Source: Neobacillus driksii
GTDB taxonomy: Bacteria; Bacillota; Bacilli; Bacillales; Cytobacillaceae
Direction: 5' to 3'
Length of the DNA: 64,000 nucleotides
NCBI RefSeq assembly: GCF_013409995.1
Contig: NZ_JACCBX010000001.1
Coordinates: forward strand, 494,932-558,931
A model generated the notes under the pieces. The model had not been told where the DNA came from, made no database searches, and saw only the letters and a program-made list of their open reading frames with translations. Position 1 is the first letter of the stretch. Every line of letters starts with the position of its first letter. Of the stretch, positions 25,436-32,743 are shown one piece after another. The position numbers were made by a program, and so were the translations under genes.

Positions 25436-26428
25436 TTATTTTTCTAGCATGATTTTTTCAAGATCATCCAACATGATATTTGCAGCAAGGACGCCGCCGG
25501 CAGTATTCCAAGTAGCATCACTAACTTCGTAGGCTTTGCCATTTTTTACAGCATTTAAATTTTTCCAAAGTGGATCATTTGTCCATTCTTTCGCTGTATC
25601 TAAGGCAACTTGATCACCTTTAGGAGCATATGTGAAATAGAAAAGAATGTCACCGTCCATTTTCGGAATAACTTCTTTTCCAACTTCGATAGCAAGGTTA
25701 CCCAGCTTGTTATCAGGAGTAAAAAGCTCTGCCTGTTGCGAAGCTCGTTTTAAACCAACTTGATCAAATATAATACCAGAGAAAGAATCAGTATAATAAA
25801 TACGAGACTTTCCAGCCATAAAACGGACAACCGATACTTCTTGATTTACTTTATCACCAAGTTTCTCTTTCAAGTCTGCAACGTGGTTATCAAAATCAGT
25901 AAGTACTTCGTTCCCTTTTTCTTCTAGGTTTAAAGCTTTTGCGTATAGTTTAAAGTTTTCTTTCCAATCACCTCTAAGGGTTTCGGAAAATACAGTAGGA
26001 GCAATTGTGCTTAATTGGCTGTAAACTGCTTCTTGACGAAGCTTGTTTCCGATAATTAAATCCGGTTTAAGCGTAGCGATCTTCTCTAAATTCACTTCGC
26101 TCTCAACGCCAACAACTTCAACACCGTCCATATCCTCTTTAATATGATCATACCACGGATCTCCAAGCCAAGATTGAACAGCACCAACTGGCTTAATTCC
26201 AAGTGCAAGTAAAGCTTCAGTACCTTCATTGGTTAAAATAACAACTTTTTTAGGCGTTTTTTCTAATGTAGTTGACCCCATTGCATGTTCTACTGTATAG
26301 CTAGTGTCTTCTGTTTTAGTGTCGTTTTCATCTTGTGTAGCCGGTTTTTCTTCCGTATTTCCGCAGGCAGCAAGAAGGAAAATAGCCATTAATGAAATGA
26401 CTGCAAATAAATTTTTAAAACCTTTCAT
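25436..26428 (-). CDS. yfiY: siderophore-iron binding lipoprotein (YfiY type)
   Basis: 330 residues. Signal peptide with lipobox LLAAC (Cys22), acidic linker and a helical-hinge (type III) binding fold: KTPKKVVILTNEGTEALLALGIKPVGA (about 74-100) and LKPDLIIGNK are typical. Presents ferri-siderophore to the divergent permeases. YfiYZ-YfhA-YusV relatives import hydroxamate/citrate types such as schizokinen; the ligand here is not proven. ATG at 26428 behind GGGGGTTACATAAG. Confidence 0.75.
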   Translation of the reverse strand: MKGFKNLFAVISLMAIFLLAACGNTEEKPATQDENDTKTEDTSYTVEHAMGSTTLEKTPKKVVILTNEGTEALLALGIKPVGAVQSWLGDPWYDHIKEDMDGVEVVGVESEVNLEKIATLKPDLIIGNKLRQEAVYSQLSTIAPTVFSETLRGDWKENFKLYAKALNLEEKGNEVLTDFDNHVADLKEKLGDKVNQEVSVVRFMAGKSRIYYTDSFSGIIFDQVGLKRASQQAELFTPDNKLGNLAIEVGKEVIPKMDGDILFYFTYAPKGDQVALDTAKEWTNDPLWKNLNAVKNGKAYEVSDATWNTAGGVLAANIMLDDLEKIMLEK

Positions 26429-26460
26429 CTTATGTAACCCCCAAATAATCTTATTGTTAA

Positions 26461-26475
26461 TGATAATCATTTTCA
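26461..26475 (-). promoter_or_regulatory. Fur box of yfiY
   Basis: TGATAATCATTTTCA differs at one position from the 7-1-7 Fur consensus and lies 33 bp before the yfiY start. Confidence 0.85.
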
Positions 26476-26524
26476 TTTACAAAATTATCATAAAACGTTT
26501 TTACTAGCCTGTCAATCACCAAAT

Positions 26525-26539
26525 TGAAAATGATTATCA
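26525..26539 (+). promoter_or_regulatory. Fur box of yfiZ-yfhA
   Basis: TGAAAATGATTATCA differs at one position from the Fur consensus; it is 98 bp before yfiZ, paired with the box of the divergent yfiY. Confidence 0.85.
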
Positions 26540-26636
26540 ACTCATTGACAGTTTTCCACTATTCAAATAGACTGATACATGAAAATACTGATATACAAGC
26601 GTTTTATATATAAATAGATTAGAAGGGATTAACGAT

Positions 26637-27641
26637 ATGCTGCTAAAACAAACTGGCCAAAGGTGGGTTGGACTTTTTATTGCTATTATTATATTGCTTC
26701 TCTTAATGGCAGCAAGTATTGTCTACGGCTATACAGATACCACATGGAAAATGGCTATAGAAGCCTTAACCAATTTCGACGGATCTAATGAACATATTGT
26801 TATTCAATCTGTTAGAATCCCACGTGTGTTTATTGCCGCAGCGGTGGGGGCAAGTTTAGCTATTTCAGGCGTCTTAATGCAGACAGTAACGAAGAATCCG
26901 CTGGCATCCCCTGATATTTTTGGGGTAAATGCCGGAGCAGGGGTTGCTGTTGTTATAGCGGTAACAGTTTTTAGTGTTGGAAGTCTTCAACTGTTTACTT
27001 GGTTATCCTTTTTTGGTGCAGCTGTTGCCGCAATAAGTGTCTATGCAATTGGGTCAGCCGGAAGAGAAGGGTTGACCCCGATGAAACTGACTCTAGCGGG
27101 TGCTGCAATGACAGCATTATTTGCCTCTTTTACACAAGGGATTCTTGTATTAAATGAAGCAGCCTTGGAGCAAGTATTATTTTGGCTTGCGGGATCAGTG
27201 GCAGGAAGAAGCCTTGATAATTTAATAGCTGTACTTCCTTATTTAATTGGAGGCTGGATCATTTCTTTCCTAATAGCAACAAAAATGAATGTTTTATCAA
27301 TGGGTGAGGATGTAGCTAAAGGTCTTGGATTAAACACAGCTCTATTAAAGATTACGATTGGAATAGTAGTAATCCTCCTTTCAGGTGGGGCAGTTGCTGT
27401 TGCAGGACCAATTGGATTTATTGGAATAGTTGTGCCACATCTTACTCGTTCAATTGTGGGAATAGACCATCGCTGGGTAATCCCTTTTTCCGGCTTGCTT
27501 GGAGGAGTGCTATTACTGGCCGCAGATATCGCCTCCAGATATATTTTAATGCCTCAGGAAGTCCCAGTCGGCGTTATGACGGCAATTATTGGAACCCCAT
27601 TTTTCATTTATATTGCTAGAAAGGGGTTCAATGGGCGATGA
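26637..27641 (+). CDS. yfiZ: FecCD-type siderophore permease subunit 1
   Basis: 334 residues, about nine or ten membrane helices, BtuCD family. RIPRVFIAAAVGASLAISGV, QTVTKNPLASPDIFGVNAG and GPIGFIGIVVPHLTR (about 260-274) are the family landmarks. Forms a heterodimeric channel with the next gene, whose ATG overlaps its stop by 4 bp. Under a Fur box. Confidence 0.85.
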   Translation: MLLKQTGQRWVGLFIAIIILLLLMAASIVYGYTDTTWKMAIEALTNFDGSNEHIVIQSVRIPRVFIAAAVGASLAISGVLMQTVTKNPLASPDIFGVNAGAGVAVVIAVTVFSVGSLQLFTWLSFFGAAVAAISVYAIGSAGREGLTPMKLTLAGAAMTALFASFTQGILVLNEAALEQVLFWLAGSVAGRSLDNLIAVLPYLIGGWIISFLIATKMNVLSMGEDVAKGLGLNTALLKITIGIVVILLSGGAVAVAGPIGFIGIVVPHLTRSIVGIDHRWVIPFSGLLGGVLLLAADIASRYILMPQEVPVGVMTAIIGTPFFIYIARKGFNGR

Positions 27642-28693
27642 GTAAATACAAAATTTTTAGAATCAAACAAGGGAAGATCTCTTATTTAATTGATAAAAAA
27701 GCATTATTTGTGTTTATCGGATTGTTACTTGGAACTGCCGCTGTTTTTGTTATAAGTACAGGGTTGGGAGAAATGAAGATAAGCCCTTTAAATGTATTGA
27801 AGGTATTTTTTGGCGGAGGGTCTGAAATGGAGGCCCTTGTCATTCAATCGTTCCGATTACCAAGAATCATTGTGGCCTTGATGGCAGGGATGGGGTTGGC
27901 GGTAGCAGGGGGGATTTTGCAAGGAATGATTCGAAACCCGCTTGCATCACCTGATATCCTAGGGATTACTGGCGGTGCATCGGTAGCGGTTGTAGGTTTC
28001 TTGGCAATTTTTAGTGATAAAAATCATGTATTAACGGTAAGTATTCACTGGCTGCCTTTAGCCGCATTTATTGGTGCAGCAGTTGTGGCATTTCTCGTTT
28101 ATACATTGGCATGGAAAAATGGAGTTTCTCCTATTAGACTAATTTTAATTGGTATAGGATTGATGAGCTTAACAAAAGCTTTGACCACCTTTATGATGGT
28201 TTTAGGTCCTATTTATCAAGCAAGCCAGGCGAACATATGGATTACGGGTACTGTCTACGGTTCCACTTGGAAAAATGTAGGTGCCCTAGTCCCATGGATC
28301 ATCGTACTGATTATCATTGCATTCATCTATGCAAGAAATGTAAACATTCAGGAACTTGGCGATGAAGTAGCAACAGGTCTTGGTGGACGGGTGCAAAAGC
28401 AACGCTTGGTTTTAATGCTCCTAAGTACTGGCTTGGTTGGGGGTTCCGTAGCTTTCGCTGGAGGGATTGGTTTTGTGGGCTTAATGGCGCCGCATATGGC
28501 CAGGAGATTAGTCGGTTCTGCTTTTGGTGCGTTGCTGCCTGTATCCGCACTCCTAGGTGGAATTTTAGTTATGCTTGCTGATTTAGTTGGGCGAACATTA
28601 TTTTCGCCATTAGAAATACCTGCAGGGGTCTTTACGGCAAGTATAGGGGCACCATACTTTATCTATCTATTATTTAAGACGAGAAATACTTAG
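27638..28693 (+). CDS. yfhA: FecCD-type siderophore permease subunit 2
   Basis: 351 residues, about ten membrane helices. Landmarks SFRLPRIIVALMAGMGLAVAGG, GMIRNPLASPDILGITGG and GGIGFVGLMAPHMARRLVG mirror subunit 1. Translation coupled to yfiZ by ATGA overlap. No ATPase is encoded in this operon; the nearby yusV probably supplies it. Confidence 0.85.
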   Translation: MSKYKIFRIKQGKISYLIDKKALFVFIGLLLGTAAVFVISTGLGEMKISPLNVLKVFFGGGSEMEALVIQSFRLPRIIVALMAGMGLAVAGGILQGMIRNPLASPDILGITGGASVAVVGFLAIFSDKNHVLTVSIHWLPLAAFIGAAVVAFLVYTLAWKNGVSPIRLILIGIGLMSLTKALTTFMMVLGPIYQASQANIWITGTVYGSTWKNVGALVPWIIVLIIIAFIYARNVNIQELGDEVATGLGGRVQKQRLVLMLLSTGLVGGSVAFAGGIGFVGLMAPHMARRLVGSAFGALLPVSALLGGILVMLADLVGRTLFSPLEIPAGVFTASIGAPYFIYLLFKTRNT

Positions 28694-28702
28694 TTTTCAT
28701 CT

Positions 28703-28740
28703 AAGAGAAGCCATTTCTTTTGAATAGGCTTCTCTTTTTT
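28703..28740 (+). terminator. terminator of yfiZ-yfhA
   Basis: AAGAGAAGCC (28703-28712) pairs with GGCTTCTCTT (28727-28736), then Ts. Confidence 0.85.
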
Positions 28741-28778
28741 TACGCAAATTCACTATTTGATACAGTAGTAAATACAAA

Positions 28779-28793
28779 TGAAAATGATTTTCA
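28779..28793 (+). promoter_or_regulatory. Fur-like box 1 upstream of yusV
   Basis: TGAAAATGATTTTCA, a perfect palindrome with two symmetric differences from the Fur consensus. Confidence 0.75.
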
Positions 28794-28800
28794 TACTCAT

Positions 28801-28815
28801 TGACAATCATTATCA
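28801..28815 (+). promoter_or_regulatory. Fur box 2 upstream of yusV
   Basis: TGACAATCATTATCA, one difference from the Fur consensus, 22 bp after box 1. The remaining 137 bp to yusV are AT-rich with no other clear site. Confidence 0.85.
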
Positions 28816-28952
28816 ATTAATTATAAACTTAGAACTGTAGAGAATATTAATATTATACAGGACGTTAATACAACCCACTATAGGGGCTAATTCATATACT
28901 AAAAACAAGCCTAAAAAACATAAACTTGATTGATTACAAAAGGAGATGGCAG

Positions 28953-29774
28953 ATGATGAATGCGGTTGAAACGAAAAATTTATCACTTTCATACGGGGAC
29001 ACACTCATCATTGATGAATTAAATTTAAAAATTCCTCAAGGTGAAATTTCCGTTTTTATTGGAGCGAATGGCTGCGGAAAATCAACTCTCCTTCGTTCAA
29101 TCGCTCGTCTTCTTAAGCCAAAATCCGGTGCTGTTATTTTGGAGGGAGAAGCCATTGCTAAGCTTTCAACGAAAGAAGTAGCAAAGAAAATGGCGATACT
29201 TCCGCAATCACCGGCCGCTCCTGAAGGACTGACGGTGCTTCAACTCGTTAAACAGGGGCGTTATCCTCATCAATCATGGTTAAAACAATGGTCGGAGGAA
29301 GATGAGAAAAAGGTTAATGACGCACTAAAAGCTACCCGGTTAGAAGATTTGAAAGAGCGAACGGTTGATTCTCTTTCAGGCGGTCAAAGACAGCGCGCTT
29401 GGATTGCGATGACCCTAGCTCAGGATACGGACGTTATTCTCTTAGATGAACCAACAACCTATTTAGATATGACACATCAAATTGAAATTCTTGACCTTCT
29501 ATTCGAACTCAATGAAAAGAGAAAAAGAACGGTTGTAATGGTTCTTCATGATCTTAATCTTGCTTGCCGCTATGCACATAATATCGTGGCCCTAAAAGAT
29601 CAAAAGGTGTATGATCAAGGTAAGCCGGAGTATGTAATCAACCGTAATCTTGTCAAAAATGTATTTGGCATGGAATGTGAGGTAACAATCGATCCTTTAT
29701 TTGGCACACCGCTTTGTATTCCTTATGGAAAAGGAAGACGTATTCTCCAAAAGGCGGCTGTATCCCATGGGTAA
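28953..29774 (+). CDS. yusV: siderophore ABC transporter ATPase
   Basis: 273 residues, FepC/FhuC class. Walker A GANGCGKST (about 38-46), signature LSGGQRQRAWIAMTLAQ, Walker B VILLDEPTTYLD. In B. subtilis the stand-alone ATPase YusV serves several siderophore permeases, which fits the lack of an ATPase in yfiZ-yfhA here. ATG at 28953 follows AAAGGAG. Overlaps the reductase gene by 8 bp. Confidence 0.88.
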   Translation: MMNAVETKNLSLSYGDTLIIDELNLKIPQGEISVFIGANGCGKSTLLRSIARLLKPKSGAVILEGEAIAKLSTKEVAKKMAILPQSPAAPEGLTVLQLVKQGRYPHQSWLKQWSEEDEKKVNDALKATRLEDLKERTVDSLSGGQRQRAWIAMTLAQDTDVILLDEPTTYLDMTHQIEILDLLFELNEKRKRTVVMVLHDLNLACRYAHNIVALKDQKVYDQGKPEYVINRNLVKNVFGMECEVTIDPLFGTPLCIPYGKGRRILQKAAVSHG

Positions 29775-30546
29775 TATACTTACAGAAAATGATCTTAGTC
29801 CTTTACAGAAATATAGGCTTAAACCAGAAACTGGCCAATCATTTAACGTTGCAAAATTAATGGATAAGACTTTTGCATTGGATTTCATGAGGAATTTAGC
29901 GTATTCAATCGGTTCGCCTTCCGAAAGAGCGGCAGCCTCCATTTTTATAAAAAGATATGCATTTATTGCCGTCATTTCCCTTTTTGCCATGACGGCCGCT
30001 AATAAGAAATTGAATCTATCTTTGGAAAATATAGAAATGGAAGAAGCTGAACGTGGTAAAGACTGGATCCCGATGATTTCATTAAAGGATACATCCATCC
30101 AGGAGTGGAATGGTCAAGACCGGGATGAATGGCGTGAAGGTGTTTACCGGGATCTTTTTGCTAACAATATCTACCCGATTATTGAGCATTTTGAAAAGAC
30201 ATTTAAGGTTTCAAAACTGATCCTGTGGGAAAATATTGCGGTTTACCTATTCTGGCTTTATGAGACGGAGTTAAAAGAGAGTGAAAATCCAACCGTCCTA
30301 AGTGATTTCCGTTTTTTAATCATGGAAGCAAAGGGCAATCTATTTGGCGAATACAACCTTAATCCAATAAAAAAGTATTATTCTAAGAAGAATCCCCCTG
30401 ATGAGATAAGAATGAGGAAAACATGTTGTTTTACCTATCAGCTTGGATGCAAAAGATGTAAAACATGCCCATGTACACATATTTCTAACGATGGAGTGTG
30501 CTTTGATGGAGAAAGTATTTGCGGAGCAGTTCAAAGCTTTACTTGA
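29767..30546 (+). CDS. FhuF-like siderophore-iron reductase
   Basis: 259 residues. An IucA/IucC-C-terminal-like helical body is followed by a cysteine cluster near the C-terminus: Cys220-Cys221, Cys228, Cys231, Cys234 and Cys236. FhuF proteins bind a [2Fe-2S] cluster with CC-x10-C-x2-C; here the spacing is shorter (CC-x6-C-x2-C). Likely releases iron from imported siderophore by reduction. The ATG overlaps the end of yusV, so coupling is probable. Confidence 0.75.
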   Translation: MGNILTENDLSPLQKYRLKPETGQSFNVAKLMDKTFALDFMRNLAYSIGSPSERAAASIFIKRYAFIAVISLFAMTAANKKLNLSLENIEMEEAERGKDWIPMISLKDTSIQEWNGQDRDEWREGVYRDLFANNIYPIIEHFEKTFKVSKLILWENIAVYLFWLYETELKESENPTVLSDFRFLIMEAKGNLFGEYNLNPIKKYYSKKNPPDEIRMRKTCCFTYQLGCKRCKTCPCTHISNDGVCFDGESICGAVQSFT

Positions 30547-30751
30547 AAAATATAGTGACTTACTCGTTGGCGAATCGAGCGAGGAGACAACCGAAAAGGT
30601 AAAGGCTTGGGCCCTATATACTCATATTGCGAAATCAATGCCAGCCTTAGCAAAACATTGGAATGAACTCTATCCGGAAGCAAAGGAAGAAATGAAATCA
30701 ATCATTAATGAAATTAAGCTGCTAAATGAACAGCATAGACAATCTAAGTAA
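30506..30751 (+). CDS. yusU: YusU-like DUF2573 protein
   Basis: 81 residues, helical and charged, MEKVFAEQFKALLEKYSDLLVG at the start. Function unknown; in B. subtilis it also neighbours yusV. The ATG at 30506 lies behind GGAGTG and overlaps the 3' end of the reductase gene by 41 bp in another frame. Confidence 0.75.
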   Translation: MEKVFAEQFKALLEKYSDLLVGESSEETTEKVKAWALYTHIAKSMPALAKHWNELYPEAKEEMKSIINEIKLLNEQHRQSK

Positions 30752-30783
30752 GATGCAAAAAAATGAATATTTATAAACTATTT

Positions 30784-30814
30784 GGTCACTTCAACTGATG
30801 AGGTGACCTTTTTC
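30784..30814 (+). terminator. terminator of yusV operon
   Basis: GGTCACTTCA (30784-30793) pairs with 30799-30808 with one wobble, then T5. Confidence 0.8.
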
Positions 30815-30882
30815 TATTGCATTCTAAGAAAACGCTTTCTTTTTAATATACATAAAATATTCAAAAAAGTGATAAAAAAGAG

Positions 30883-30911
30883 TTGTCAAAATTAAATATT
30901 CACAATATAAT
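30883..30911 (+). promoter_or_regulatory. SigA promoter of the glutamine synthetase gene
   Basis: TTGTCA (30883-30888), 17-bp spacer, TATAAT (30906-30911). Confidence 0.85.
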
Positions 30912-30919
30912 AAATTCAA

Positions 30920-30936
30920 TGTTAGGTTAAGTGACA
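30920..30936 (+). promoter_or_regulatory. GlnR/TnrA box
   Basis: TGTTAGGTTAAGTGACA fits the consensus TGTNA-N7-TNACA perfectly. It lies just downstream of the -10 element, covering about +2 to +18, which suggests repression by blocking transcription. Confidence 0.85.
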
Positions 30937-30958
30937 TGAAAATAGGAGGAGAAATAAC

Positions 30959-32323
30959 ATGACTGAGGCTATACTTTCAAATGTAAAAGACGAATTTGCA
31001 ATTATCGAAAAAATTAAAGAAGAAATAAATAAAAAAAATGTTGAACTTCTTCACTTACAGTTTGTAGATATCGAAGGTATTTTGAAACACGTAACGGTTA
31101 CAAGTGAGCAATTGGAAGATGTAGTCGAAGGAAAAATCATGTTTGATGGCTCCTCTATTAAAGGATTTTCACCAATAAATAAATCTGATTTATACTTACA
31201 GCCAGATTTAACAACATTCTCCGTTTTACCATGGACAGTAGAAGAAGGATATTCTGAAGCACGTTTTCTATGTTCTGTTAAAAATCCTGATGGATCTTGG
31301 TTTGAAGGTGACACTAGAAATGTATTAAAGAAAACAGTGGAACGAGCTGCGGATAAAGGATACACCATTTCAGTAGGTCCTGAGCTTGAATTTTTCCTGT
31401 TTAAAACAGACGAAAACGGATATCCAACACAGGAACTTAGTGATAAAGCTGGATATTTTGAACCGTCACCTAAAGATCTTGGAGAGCGTGTTCGTTTAGA
31501 AATTTACCGTGCTTTAAAGGCAATGGGTTTCATTATTGAAGCGTCTCACCATGAAGTTGCTGAAGGACAGCACGAAATTAATTTTAAGTATGCTGATGCC
31601 CTAGGTGCAGCGGATCTTTCCACTACATACAAATGGGTTGTAAAAACGATAGCAAAGAAATATAACCTTCATGCTACATTCATGCCTAAACCAGTTTTTG
31701 GGATAAATGGTTCTGGAATGCATGTCAACATGTCTTTCTTCAAAGGAAATGAAAATGCATTTTTTGATCCGGCTGATGATTTACAACTATCGAATCAAGC
31801 GTATCAATTTATTGCAGGACTACTGGAGAATGTCAAAAGTTTTACCGCTGTAACCAATCCGCTTGTAAACTCTTATAAGCGTTTAGTACCTGGATATGAA
31901 GCACCATGTTATATCGCATGGAGCGCATCAAACCGTTCCGCGTTGATTCGAATCCCGGCAAAAAAAGGGATGGCCACCCGTGTTGAATTGCGCTGTCCTG
32001 ATCCATCAGCGAATCCTTACTTAACCTTTGCAGTGATTGCAGCTGCTGGTTTAGATGGCATCGAACAAGAATTACAAGTACCATTTCCAATCAATGAAGA
32101 TATTTTCCATATGACTGAAGAGCGTCGCGGTGAACTAGGTATTGAAAGCCTTCCTGGCAGTCTAGCCGCTGCGGTAAAGGAACTAGAAGATGGAGAGATT
32201 GTCCGTAAAACATTAGGCAACCATGTTTATGATGAGTTTGTAGCTGCGAAAAAAGCAGAATGGGATAGTTATCGTACAGCTGTTCATGCTTGGGAAATTG
32301 AAAATTATCAAGCAAAGTTTTAA
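30959..32323 (+). CDS. type I glutamine synthetase paralogue
   Basis: 454 residues. Beta-grasp N-domain (about 20-110) with MFDGSSIKGF, then the catalytic domain: GPELEFFLF (metal site), NGSGMHVNMS, RLVPGYEAPCYIAWS and NRSALIRIP. Makes glutamine from glutamate, ammonia and ATP. No glnR gene precedes it, and at the place of B. subtilis Arg62 (GFVRIEES) it has GFSPINKS, so the allosteric arginine is missing (Pro72). It is probably a second, differently regulated enzyme beside a glnRA locus elsewhere; a glutamine-synthetase-like enzyme with another amine substrate cannot be excluded. Confidence 0.88.
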   Translation: MTEAILSNVKDEFAIIEKIKEEINKKNVELLHLQFVDIEGILKHVTVTSEQLEDVVEGKIMFDGSSIKGFSPINKSDLYLQPDLTTFSVLPWTVEEGYSEARFLCSVKNPDGSWFEGDTRNVLKKTVERAADKGYTISVGPELEFFLFKTDENGYPTQELSDKAGYFEPSPKDLGERVRLEIYRALKAMGFIIEASHHEVAEGQHEINFKYADALGAADLSTTYKWVVKTIAKKYNLHATFMPKPVFGINGSGMHVNMSFFKGNENAFFDPADDLQLSNQAYQFIAGLLENVKSFTAVTNPLVNSYKRLVPGYEAPCYIAWSASNRSALIRIPAKKGMATRVELRCPDPSANPYLTFAVIAAAGLDGIEQELQVPFPINEDIFHMTEERRGELGIESLPGSLAAAVKELEDGEIVRKTLGNHVYDEFVAAKKAEWDSYRTAVHAWEIENYQAKF

Positions 32324-32335
32324 TATAACCAAGTC

Positions 32336-32362
32336 AAGCAGGCTGTCATACAGCCTGCTTTA
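32336..32362 (+). terminator. terminator of the glutamine synthetase gene
   Basis: AAGCAGGCTG (32336-32345) pairs with CAGCCTGCTT (32351-32360); T-rich tail is short. Confidence 0.75.
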
Positions 32363-32393
32363 CAATTTCCTCAGTTATTCATTCAAGGTGTTT

Positions 32394-32525
32394 TTATCTT
32401 TTGAATTGATTATTTTGACTGTTCACTTTGTCTTTTTGTGACTGTTCTCCGCCAGGACCTGCGTTTCCTTGAACGCTAGCGGCGCTTACGCCACTTTTAG
32501 ATGGGTTTTTCTTCATTTTACCCAT
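32394..32525 (-). CDS. yuzL: YuzL-like small protein
   Basis: 43 residues, too short to be found by length alone: it begins MGKMKKNPSKSGVSAASVQG and is Gln/Asn/Lys-rich, with no membrane part. The NPSK-G-SAASV-GNAGP core is that of the YuzL family found in Bacillus, whose function is unknown; composition is like small acid-soluble spore proteins. Strong site GAGGTGATGAGGC before the ATG. In B. subtilis yuzL also lies near fadNAE. Confidence 0.75.
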   Translation of the reverse strand: MGKMKKNPSKSGVSAASVQGNAGPGGEQSQKDKVNSQNNQFKR

Positions 32526-32627
32526 GCCTCATCACCTCGTTAATAGGATGCCCAATTTGATTTTTTTATGTAAAGTTGATAGGGAAAATGCCTTTTAAAA
32601 ATTTTTTTTATTTTCCGCTTTTATTTA

Positions 32628-32656
32628 TTGCGCAAATTTTTGAAATATTCTATAGT
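32628..32656 (+). promoter_or_regulatory. probable SigA promoter of fadNAE
   Basis: TTGCGC (32628-32633), 17 bp, TATAGT (32651-32656). A TTGACA at 32693 is an alternative -35 without a good -10. Confidence 0.5.
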
Positions 32657-32704
32657 AATAGATAGCAGAACTCATTCGTTAGTGAATTTTTTTTGACAAA
32701 AAAA

Positions 32705-32722
32705 TGAATGAGTATTCATTCA
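32705..32722 (+). promoter_or_regulatory. FadR operator of fadNAE
   Basis: TGAATGAGTATTCATTCA agrees with the B. subtilis FadR box TGAATGAMTANTCATTCA except for G at the M position. It ends 21 bp before the fadN start. FadR leaves the site when long-chain acyl-CoA binds. Confidence 0.85.
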
Positions 32723-32743
32723 AAGTGTGTAAAGGGGGAGACA

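Noticed and set aside
28816..28952. Possible sRNA between Fur boxes and yusV
   Set aside because: AT-rich sequence without a stable hairpin or terminator.
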